Positions 16,244 through 26,700 of a stretch of DNA of 64,000 nt are shown one piece after another; the stretch's first letter is position 1; every line of letters begins with the position of its first letter. A program made the translations under genes and the position numbers. Source of the stretch: Bacteroidota bacterium (GTDB taxonomy: Bacteria > Bacteroidota > Bacteroidia > AKYH767-A > 2013-40CM-41-45); NCBI GenBank assembly GCA_016711505.1, contig JADJSV010000001.1, forward strand, positions 496,001 to 560,000, given 5' to 3'. The notes below the pieces were generated by a model. It was given only the letters and a program-made list of their open reading frames with translations, made no database searches and was not told the DNA's origin.

Positions 16244-19200
16244 TTACTGTAAATGTTCCATCGGTATAAGATCCTGTTCGCTTGCTACAATTACTGTTGC
16301 TGATCCACCATTACATGCAATTGCTGTTGATGATGATGAAGCGATCAATGCACAAGGAGCTGAACATGCCGCTGCCGGTTGGAAACCATCGTTAGCATTT
16401 CCACCTAAGTCTGTTCCACCTGTCAAATATGGTGTATAAACAAAGTTCGCTGAAGCTGCTCCTAAGATATCCGGTTGTCCGCCCGGTGCTACTGCTGATC
16501 CGCCATAAGCTACAGGGATCTGTGCTGAATAACCCGGCTCAGCACTGTTTGATGTGCTTACTACAGGAGATATTACTCCGTACCAGTTACATGTGAAGTT
16601 TTTCAGATTGCTTCCTGCTGCAGGTAATGATCCACCTGTCTGACGATCTACGATCTGACCATACCAGTTGCCACTGATGTCGTTATTATTAAAACTACTG
16701 TTGATCGCACTCTGAACAGGAATGTTCGTTCCTGAACTTGCATCAAGGAATAAAACTCCTACTGTCCAGTTGTCTGAAATGAAGTTATTCGTCAATGTTG
16801 TATTGTCCGTCTGATTACGGAAGATCAATCCTGTACGGTTGAAGTGAATGTTATTGTTATGGAAATTATTTCCGTTACTGTTATTCACATCAATTCCCGT
16901 ACGCATTCCTGTGATCTCACAATACCGTACTTCTGCTGAAGCTGTCAATCCCTGAACTGCAATACCTGCTGAATTTAATCCGGCATTATTCCAGTCAGTT
17001 GTATTGTTTCCATCACGAGTGATCGTGAATCCATCGATCACAACATTACTTGCTGAAACCTGGAATGTCGATCCACCGCCACCGATCGGACCACTTACAA
17101 TAGATGAACCGATGCCCGCTCCTGTAATTGTCAATTGTTTATTTACTATTACGTCTTCATTGTATGTACCTGCATCAACAGTGATCGAATGTCCGTTCAA
17201 AGTTTGAACAGCATTGATCGCTGCCTGAATCGTACAATAGTTCAAGCCGGTATTTGTGTTGTGAACCGGACCTGCAAGACTTGCAGATACTGTTACACTT
17301 GCTGTTGCTGTACATCCATTAACATCGGTTACTGTAACTGTATACGTTCCTGCTGATAGACCACTCAACGATGATGTTGTTGCTCCATTTGACCAGGAAT
17401 AAGTATATGGCGATACACCACCACTTGTGATACTTACAGATGCTGTTCCATTGTTGAATGACGGACATGTTCCATCGGTTGATGTTGCTGATACAATTAG
17501 TGCACATGGTGCTGAACAAGATGCTGACGGTTGGAATCCATCACTTGGATCGCCACCTAAGTCTGCTCCACCTGTTAAGTATGGAGTATAAACAAAGTTT
17601 GCTGATGCAGCTCCTAAGATATCCGGTTGTCCACCCGGTGCTACTGCTGATCCTCCATAAGCTACCGGGATCTGTGCTGAATAGCCAGGCTCTGCACTAT
17701 TTGCTGTGCTCACTACAGGAGTTATTGCTCCGTACCAGTTACATGTGAAGTTTTTCAGATTCGCTCCCGGCGTTGGTAAAGCACCACCCGTTTGACGATC
17801 GACGATCTGTCCATACCAGTTGCCACTGATGTCGTTATTGTTGAACGTACAGTTTGCTGCTGTCTGAACTGGAACATTCGTTCCTGAACTTGCATCCAGG
17901 AATAAGACTCCCACTGTCCAGTTGTCACTGATGAAGTTATTCATCACACTTGTATTATCCGTTTGATTACGGAAAATTAATCCGGTACGGTTGAAGTGTA
18001 TGTTATTGTTATGGAAATTATTTCCATTGCTGTTGTTTACATCGATCGCTGTGCGCATACCTGTGATCTCACAATAACGAACTTCTGCTGAACTTGTCAT
18101 TCCTTGAATAGCAATACCTGCTGAATTCAATCCTGAATTATTCCAGTCAGTTGTATTGTTTCCATCACGAGTGATCGTAAATCCATCGATCACAACATTG
18201 CTTGCTGAAACCTGGAATGTCGATCCACCGCCACCGATCGGACCACTTACAATAGATGAACCGATACCCGCTCCTGTAATTGTCAATTGTTTATTTACTG
18301 TTACATCTTCATTGTATGTACCTGCATCAACAGTGATCGAATGTCCGTTCAAGGTAGTTCCTGCATTGATCGCTGACTGGATCGTACAATAATTTAATCC
18401 TGTGTTTGTATTATGAACAGGACCTGCAAGACTCGCAGATACCGTCACAGTAACAGATGCAGTACATCCATTTACATCAGTAACTACTACAGTGTAATTT
18501 CCTGCAGTTAATCCACCTGTTGTTGATAATGTAGCTCCATTTGACCATAAAAATGTATAAGGAGAAATTCCACCACCTGTAACGATTACAGATGCTGTAC
18601 CATTGTTATTAGAAGGACAAGTGGCATCTGTAGTTGATCCTGAAACTGTCAAAGCACATGGAGCAGAACAAACCGCCAGTGGCTGGAATCCAATACTGAT
18701 GTTATTATCCGTTCCATCATTCAAATATGGAATGTAACTCAAACTACCTGAAATTCCCGAAGCTACTGTTGCCGGTGACGTACTTCCCCACCAGTTACAA
18801 GTCATATCGATAGTAAATGTACCGGCACCTGAAGCACCTACTCCTTTTTCAACATTGTATGGAGAATTAGATGTGATAGAATTATTATGTGCATTTAATG
18901 TTAATGTCTGAGATGCCTGAGATTCAAGATAGAATCCGTCACCTGCATTATTTACAACATAATTATTATTAAAGTCGACAGAAACATTTGAACTGCCAAA
19001 TCCAAACAGACTTGTTGTTACATACATTCCTGTACTGTTAACTTTGTTCTGTCCATCAACTACGTTTCCGGAGAAGGTTGTTGTAACAGCTGCATTTTGT
19101 CCGGCTGCAGTCAAACCGACATCAACATTATTAACTGTGTTATTCGTTACCTGAACTGCACGATAAGGTGCAAAAACCCAGATGCCATATCCGTTCAGAT

Positions 19201-20785
19201 TACTGTTTTGCACTAGATTATCTGTAATGATATCTGCAATTCCACCTGAACCACCATTATTATCTGAATGAATTCCACTTCCAGAATTACTTACCGTATT
19301 TCCTGAGAAGACAGTTCCAGTAGACCAGTTCGAAGCAATGGCGTCATTACAATTGCTGACAATATTATTTGTCATTGCTCCTGCTCCACCGAAATTGAAC
19401 ATTCCGATTGAAGCAGCATTTGCCTGAACATTATTGATCGTATTATCATGGAAATTATACGAACCACCTGTAGAAGCATATATACCTCGCAGATAAATAT
19501 TCTGTACAGTAGTGTTATAAACTTCAAGATTTTGATAAACACCAAGTATATGATCAGTAATAATTCCTGTACGTGCATCCAGATCAGCTCCGCCTGCAAT
19601 AGTTCCACTTGTAAGCGATGTATTGTCTCCATCAATGGTCATGTCATGAATAGTAACATTATTTGCCTGCACTAAGAAAATATTACTTCCACCTGCGCAA
19701 ATTGATCCGCCACCTGCACCACCACAATTTGGATTGCTTGTTGCCGGATAAACAATTGTAATACCCTGACCCTGGCCGGAAACATTTACTTCTTTATTGA
19801 CAAGAACATTATCGTCAAAACTTCCCGGGCCAACATTAACTGTATGACCGTTAGAAGCAGCATTTACACCGCGTTGAATTTTTGCTGTTGTAGATAATGG
19901 TGATGCAAAGCTATTAACTGTAACATAGTCATTGTTTGCTTTCACACGTACAAAACCAAGACCGCTTGCATCAATTGAATGTTGAATTCTATCTTCGAGT
20001 GAAAACAAATTGCTCAAACTCATTGCAGAAGGCAATTGTAATCCTGATCCAACATCAAAATTATTATTTGTTGCATCAACATCTACAGCCCAAAGTCCCA
20101 TTGTTGTTAAAGCTCCTGCTCCTGCCCCTATCAAAGAGGTATATGCAGGGAAAGTTGAACCTGAACTTGTTCCTGACTGATGATCCAGATAGATCACTTT
20201 ACCAATATTGGCATTAAAATCATTTTCATTACCGGCACCACCAATAACAAAAGTACCATAGCTGGCATTGTCGTTATCGTGATTATGGAATGATATAGCA
20301 GTACCTCCTGAAACACCTGAACCGTTAAAAGTATTGTTGGTTACGATTGCTCCTAACGTTACCTGTACGATCGTATTTGAATTCGTACTGATCGACTTAT
20401 TGTTGATTGCAATGTGATGATAAGAAATTGAACCGCTAAGTGGTGTAAATGTATTATTATCGATCGTAAGGCTATTGTAGTTTGCACTACTTATCGCCCA
20501 TTCATGATTCGAGAAAGTGTTTCCGCTTACGTTGGTAGTTTTTGAATTGTAATTATTCTGAAGACGTAAAACAGCTGTTCCCGGTGCAGATGAATTTGCA
20601 AATGTTGCATCGAAGATATTATTCGATACTGTCAGAATTCCTGCTCCTGCATTCATATCATCAAGTTCAACTCCGCCACCATTAAAGTTGTTGCCGCTAA
20701 TTGTAATATTTCCATTACTTCCAAAACGGACTACTACATCGTGATTAATTGTCTGAAGTGTATTGTTGTGAAAGTTCCTCCAGAC
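16244..20785 (-). CDS. Internal fragment of giant gene: beta-helix and SprB modules
   Basis: In the same frame as the upstream fragment and separated from it only by a TGA at 20786-20788; the first ATG after the stop is at 20656. It encodes a parallel beta-helix region with Asn-rich NNT and SGNxF rungs, a second beta-helix of pectate-lyase-like type with VHDMTIDGD-like text, an SprB unit, beta-helix copy 2 (17502-18419), an SprB unit, beta-helix copy 3 (16350-17266) and the start of another SprB unit that loses frame near 16280. Right-handed beta-helices of this type bind or cleave polysaccharide in many secreted proteins; no catalytic residues can be assigned here. Confidence 0.78.
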   Translation of the reverse strand, partial: VWRNFHNNTLQTINHDVVVRFGSNGNITISGNNFNGGGVELDDMNAGAGILTVSNNIFDATFANSSAPGTAVLRLQNNYNSKTTNVSGNTFSNHEWAISSANYNSLTIDNNTFTPLSGSISYHHIAINNKSISTNSNTIVQVTLGAIVTNNTFNGSGVSGGTAISFHNHDNDNASYGTFVIGGAGNENDFNANIGKVIYLDHQSGTSSGSTFPAYTSLIGAGAGALTTMGLWAVDVDATNNNFDVGSGLQLPSAMSLSNLFSLEDRIQHSIDASGLGFVRVKANNDYVTVNSFASPLSTTAKIQRGVNAASNGHTVNVGPGSFDDNVLVNKEVNVSGQGQGITIVYPATSNPNCGGAGGGSICAGGSNIFLVQANNVTIHDMTIDGDNTSLTSGTIAGGADLDARTGIITDHILGVYQNLEVYNTTVQNIYLRGIYASTGGSYNFHDNTINNVQANAASIGMFNFGGAGAMTNNIVSNCNDAIASNWSTGTVFSGNTVSNSGSGIHSDNNGGSGGIADIITDNLVQNSNLNGYGIWVFAPYRAVQVTNNTVNNVDVGLTAAGQNAAVTTTFSGNVVDGQNKVNSTGMYVTTSLFGFGSSNVSVDFNNNYVVNNAGDGFYLESQASQTLTLNAHNNSITSNSPYNVEKGVGASGAGTFTIDMTCNWWGSTSPATVASGISGSLSYIPYLNDGTDNNISIGFQPLAVCSAPCALTVSGSTTDATCPSNNNGTASVIVTGGGISPYTFLWSNGATLSTTGGLTAGNYTVVVTDVNGCTASVTVTVSASLAGPVHNTNTGLNYCTIQSAINAGTTLNGHSITVDAGTYNEDVTVNKQLTITGAGIGSSIVSGPIGGGGSTFQVSASNVVIDGFTITRDGNNTTDWNNSGLNSAGIAIQGMTSSAEVRYCEITGMRTAIDVNNSNGNNFHNNNIHFNRTGLIFRNQTDNTSVMNNFISDNWTVGVLFLDASSGTNVPVQTAANCTFNNNDISGNWYGQIVDRQTGGALPTPGANLKNFTCNWYGAITPVVSTANSAEPGYSAQIPVAYGGSAVAPGGQPDILGAASANFVYTPYLTGGADLGGDPSDGFQPSASCSAPCALIVSATSTDGTCPSFNNGTASVSITSGGVSPYTYSWSNGATTSSLSGLSAGTYTVTVTDVNGCTATASVTVSASLAGPVHNTNTGLNYCTIQAAINAVQTLNGHSITVDAGTYNEDVIVNKQLTITGAGIGSSIVSGPIGGGGSTFQVSASNVVIDGFTITRDGNNTTDWNNAGLNSAGIAVQGLTASAEVRYCEITGMRTGIDVNNSNGNNFHNNNIHFNRTGLIFRNQTDNTTLTNNFISDNWTVGVLFLDASSGTNIPVQSAINSSFNNNDISGNWYGQIVDRQTGGSLPAAGSNLKNFTCNWYGVISPVVSTSNSAEPGYSAQIPVAYGGSAVAPGGQPDILGAASANFVYTPYLTGGTDLGGNANDGFQPAAACSAPCALIASSSSTAIACNGGSATVIVASEQDLIPMEHLQ
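16350..17266 (-). repeat. Beta-helix module, copy 3
   Basis: 917 bp, same boundaries and text as copy 4. It differs at scattered synonymous sites and a few residues, for example CNWYGVISP here and CNWYGVTPP in copy 4. Confidence 0.9.
17502..18419 (-). repeat. Beta-helix module, copy 2
   Basis: 918 bp. The most divergent of the four copies at the protein level, with TDNTSVMNN where others have TDNTTLTNN and CNWYGAITP near the end. Confidence 0.9.
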
Positions 20786-23700
20786 TCATCCGTTGCCAAT
20801 ACCTGCACGGAAGAAGCTTTGTGGAAGAATTCCATTTACAGTGTTGTTGTCAAATGTAATGCTGTTCACACCACCTGTTGCAACACGGTAATTTGTATTT
20901 CCCGTATAATTAATGCTCACTGCATTGCGATCTGAATAAGTACCCGCAGCCGGTGTTCCGTATGCATCAATAATATTATTCTGAATTATGATATTATCAA
21001 TAGCCGCACCACTTGCAATGATTGCACTTTTCAATTTTGAAAGATCAACATTGAAATGTATGTTGTCGATCGTTACATTGTTTGCAGAGATATCAAACAA
21101 GGCTGGTTTACCACTTACTGTTCCTGTAAAATCAACTGTAGGCTGAGTAGATGATGCCTGGATTGTCAGACTTTTATTAACCAGAACCTGCTCATTGTAT
21201 GTTCCCGGATCGATTGTAATTGTATGACCGTTCAAAGTTGTAACAGCACTAATCGCTGCCTGGATCGTGCAATAATTTAATCCTGTATTTAAATTATGTA
21301 CAGGTCCCGCTAAACTTGCGGTTACTGCAATACTTGATGAAGCTGTACATCCATTTACATCCGTAACTGTCACTGTGTAAGTACCTGCGGTAAGTCCTGA
21401 GATTGTTGATGTCGTTGCAGCATTTGACCATAAATATGTATATGGTGAAACTCCACCACTCGATATCGTTACTGTCGCCGTGCCATTATTATTTGATGGG
21501 CATGTAGTATTTGTAGATGAAGTCGAAACGATCAACGCACAAGGAGCTGAACATGCCGCTGCCGGTTGGAAACCATCGTTAGCATTTCCACCTAAGTCTG
21601 TTCCACCTGTCAAATATGGTGTATAAACAAAGTTCGCTGAAGCTGCTCCTAAGATATCCGGTTGGCCACCCGGTGCTACTGCTGATCCGCCATAAGCTAC
21701 CGGGATCTGCGCTGAATAACCCGGCTCAGCACTATTTGATGTGCTTACTACAGGAGATATTACTCCGTACCAATTACATGTGAAGTTTTTCAGATTGCTT
21801 CCTGCTGCAGGTAATGATCCACCTGTCTGACGATCTACGATCTGACCATACCAGTTGCCACTGATGTCGTTATTATTAAAACTACTGTTGATTGCACTCT
21901 GAACAGGAATGTTCGTTCCTGAACTTGCATCAAGGAATAATACTCCGACTGTCCAGTTGTCGCTGATGAAGTTATTCGTCAATGTTGTATTGTCCGTCTG
22001 ATTACGGAAGATCAATCCTGTACGGTTGAAGTGAATGTTATTGTTATGGAAATTATTTCCATTACTGTTATTCACATCAATTGCTGTACGCATACCCGTG
22101 ATCTCACAATACCGTACTTCTGCTGAAGCTGTCAATCCCTGAATAGCAATACCTGCTGAATTCAATCCTGAATTATTCCAGTCAGTTGTATTGTTTCCAT
22201 CACGAGTGATCGTGAATCCATCGATCACAACATTACTTGCTGAAACCTGGAATGTCGATCCACCGCCACCGATCGGACCACTTACAATAGATGAACCGAT
22301 ACCCGCTCCTGTAATTGTCAATTGTTTATTTACTGTTACATCTTCATTGTATGTACCTGCATCAACAGTGATCGAATGTCCGTTCAAAGTTTGAACAGCA
22401 TTGATCGCTGCCTGAATCGTACAATAGTTCAAGCCGGTATTTGTGTTGTGCACAGGTGTAGCAAAGCTTGCTGTAACCGTAGTTGTTGCAGAAGCTGAGC
22501 AGCTATTGGCATCAGTAACAGTGTAAGTATAAGTTCCGGCACCAACAGTGAAAGTCCCTTCACCAGAATATGGTGATTGTCCTCCTACTGCTGAAACATT
22601 AATGGAAACAGAACTAACGTTACAATCCAATGCACCTGTTACTACAACATTTGCAAAAATTTGTGAATAGGTAAAGTTATCCCAATATATATCATATGTT
22701 ACTCCGGCAAGGGTATTGTGCCCTTGTAAGATCACATTGGCAAGTCTAACGCTGGCATCAGGAGCACTTGTTGAAGTTTCGGCCTGAAGATCATTTACAC
22801 TATAGCGGAATTCACCACTTGGCAATACATCAATTTTTAACGTCACCCAAGAATCATAAGTAAATCCTGAAGGTAAGCCCATATCAATCCACGTTCCTGT
22901 TCCTGTTTCGTAGGCGCGGAATCTTGGATTGCTAAGATCACTTGTGAATTCAAGGATTGGAAAACCGGAAACAGCATCACTTATATCAAATGCTGTTGCC
23001 CAGAATCCTGCCATACGTTTTCCTGAAGTTGACCATGCAGATGGGATATATAAGTCAATTTGTGATGATCTTGTACCGGCAGGAAGATCAAACTTTCTTC
23101 CTTGTGTATTATAAAAAGCCGTATTAAATCCAACTCTGCAGGTTTCACAATCAGATGCACTGATACTTTGTTGTAAACGTGCATCACCACCAAAAACAAC
23201 CGGTGAAACAAATCCTGCCGGAGCAAAACGATCTGTATACCATGTATTCGAGGCTGCAGTTGCACCAATTGTTACCGCGGAGCTGAAATCATTATCAGTT
23301 GAACAAGGCAGACCAGTACAACTTGCAGAAGGTTGGAATCCCGGATTAACAGAACCATCAGCTCCTCCAATTAAGTATGGAGTATATGAAGCGATGTTAG
23401 AATGTAATCCGGCAATAACTGAATTGTTTGTAGTGTTATACCAATTGCAACTGATATTGATACCAGTGTTTGAAGTAGTATTAAGTACTGCATTATTTGA
23501 ATAGCTATTTCCAAAATCATTATTTGTAACGGTAATTCCGGTTGGTGAAGAGTTTACTTTATTGAATTCACCAATACGTAATCCATTTACAGGTCCACTG
23601 ATATAATTATTCATCATTACAAATCCTGAAAGGGACGCCGGATCAGTGTTATATGAAGGACTGTCGTCACGTGCTTTAATCGCTAATGCTGATGGATTAT

Positions 23701-26700
23701 TAATTGCTGAAGCAGTTCCCATTGATCCACAATTTGTAATTGTAGAATTCTGAATGGTGATATCTGAATAAGAATCATATTTAAGATTGATATCGATACC
23801 ATTATTAAATCCATAATTCGGATCAACTCCGGAATTGTCAATTACTACATTGTCGATCAATGCATGTCTCAATTTCTCGAAGTACATTCCTTTCTCAAGG
23901 TTGTTACTGAAATCAGAATTCTTAATTGTAATATAATCGAATGTATTTGCTGCCGGTGTTCCTGCAGCGATGAAAATTCCAAAACCATTTAATGTTGTTC
24001 CATTGCTTTTAACTTCTGAACTATCCATTAAAACGTTGCTTACATTATCGCCTGTTCCTGCTCTCCAGCCGCCAACATTATTGTTATTGAATTTACACTT
24101 AATAATTGAAAGACCATTCGTTCCATTTCCGGTATTTATACCATACTGGCAATTTGAATTGCTTTCTACATTATATAAATTAATAGTTGAAGATGAAGTA
24201 CGTATTCCGTAATTAAATCCGGTTACCGCAAGATTCGAAATATTTACATTTGCGACACCTATTGAAATACCATCACCTGTACATGCTACAGTTGGTGTCA
24301 AAATTGTCGACGCCGGACCACTTCCAATTAAAGTAAGGGCTTTAGTGATGACAATGTTTTCATTGAAGGAACCTGCATCCACATAAATAGTATCTCCTGC
24401 AACACAAGCAGCGATAGCTTGAGAAATCGTTGAGAACGGACACGTAGCAGTTCCTGTATTTCCTGCGTTTCCAACTGCTGTTGTAAATACGTCAGCTGAC
24501 AAACTGTTATCATTTACATACCATTTTGTTCCTGTATGTGCAGGAGCTCCTGAAATAATTATTGAAGCTGTATTTGAACAACTGTTATTATCAGTCACAG
24601 TATATGTATGAGTTCCTGCTCCAACGTTGAAAGTACCTTCACCTGAATACGGTGCTTCTCCTCCAACTGCGGATACAGTAACATTTACTGATCCTGTTGT
24701 ACATGTAAGTGAACCTGCAGAAACTACATTTGCATATATAGGTGAGTACGTAAAATTATCCCAATAAATATCATAAGTCACTCCTGCAAGTGTGTTGTGT
24801 CCTTGTAAAATTACATTTCCCAATTGAACACTTGCGTCAGGAGCACTAGTTGAAGTTTCAGCACGAAGATCATTTACACTGTAACGGAATTCGCCGCTTG
24901 GCAATAAATCAATTCTCAATGTAACCCATGTATCGTAGCTGAAACCGGTAGGTAATCCCATATCGATCCACGTTCCAGTTCCTGTTTCGTAGGCACGGAA
25001 TCTTGGATCGCTAAGGTCACTTGTAAATTCTAATATCGGGAAGGCAGAAACGGCATTACCTGCATCAAATGCTGTAGCCCAAAATCCTGCCATGCGTTTA
25101 TTTGTTGTTGCCCAAGCAGAAGGAACATAAAGGTCGATCTGAGAACTGATAGTACTGGCAGGAAGATCGAACTTACGACCTTGTGTATTATAGAATGCTC
25201 CGTTGAATCCACCACGGCATGTTTCGCAATCTGCTGCATCAATATTTACTTGTAAGCGGTCATCTCCACCAAATACAACTGGTGAAGTAAATCCTGAAGG
25301 GGCAAATCGATCGGTATACCAAGTGTTTGCAGCAGAAACCGGTCCGGTTGTTACGGCAGCACTGAAATCATTGGTAACACCACAAGCAGGTGCACATACT
25401 GTTGTTGAAACTGCTGCGCTTCCTGACATTGATGCAGTACATGATGTGGTAGAATTGGTTGCCACCACAGTGTAGGTTCCTGCAGTTGTCTGATCTCCGA
25501 AATTAATTGCCAGACCTGTACCTGCTTCAGGTGATCCAACATTCGTTACTCCGTCAAGTATCAATTGATAATTAACTCCCGTTTCAGAGCTTGCCAGTCC
25601 AACAGCTACTCCGCTGCCACCTGTACAATATGACCCGCCGCCGGTTACTGCAAATGAAGTTGGGCTTGTACATGCTGTACCGGTTACTGTAAAGTTATCT
25701 ACACGGTTTGTTCCGCCGGTTCCAAATGAACCTGAGATCGCATTGGTAGAATTGCAAACTAACCTGAAATATGCTGACGATAGTCCGTTAAGTTCTGTGA
25801 CTGCGCTCAAATCAAAAGAATGTTTCGAAGCACTCTTAGGTGTAGTAGCAGACCAGCTATCGTTTGTGATATTAAAATTCGACACCACTGTAAAATTTAC
25901 ACCATCGGGACTATAACTGAAAATAAAATTATTTGGTCCGGTGTTGCTACCTGTTTGCTCAAATGAAACTCCGATGCTATGGAAATTTGATGTGTTGACT
26001 TGGAATTGATAGTAATCATTCAGAGCCCAATGATCTGATGTTGCACATCGAACAGATCCGTTCCCTGCATTCGCTGCCCATACTGTAGCTGAGCTTGCAT
26101 GTAAGGCACTGAACTCTGAACCTGAAGTTTGTAATCCTTCTTCAGCTAATGCAGAACCAACTGTAAAAATAGCTGTAGGACCCGGTGTGGCAATTGTGCT
26201 TGCATCGAATGTCCATTTAGCGATTGGGTAAATTACTACAATTGAACCACTGGTGATCTGACTGAACGCTCCTGAATTTGCATTCAGAGTATATGTATCA
26301 GCAGCATCTAATTTAATGTCATTGAATGTTGCAACTCCTGCAAAAGCATTTTTTGTAAGTGTTCCAAGCAATGTACCCGAACCGGTTGCAATACTAATTA
26401 CAACGCTTCCTGTAAATGTATTATCAAGAGAATTGTCTGCTCGGAGAGCTTCAACTGTAAATGAATTCAAATATGAGTTGGTTACACCGTCAGTTGGAGT
26501 ATTGACAAAGACAATATGATCTGCTGCCGGTGCCGGTATATTAAATGGATCCGAAGAAACTGAAACTAACCCGGGACTTGTAAAATCAATTGTTGCGCCT
26601 GTTACTGAACTAAGACTTGTTGCTGTTAAACCACTAAATGTAGCTGTACCACTTACGCCATTGGCAGTAGTACTTCCTCCCGGAGTCCATGCTCCGGAAC

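Noticed and set aside
20786..20788. Recoded TGA (readthrough) in the giant gene
   Set aside because: Codons next to the TGA are nonsense in that frame, whereas a +1/-1 indel pair restores fluent protein, and other genes in the window use TGA as a normal stop (for example the T9SS type B ORF end at 53541).
15650..22394. Repeated plus-strand ORFs beginning MFPSRVIVNPSITTLL
   Set aside because: They occur once per beta-helix copy on the opposite strand, so they are antisense shadows of the duplicated module.
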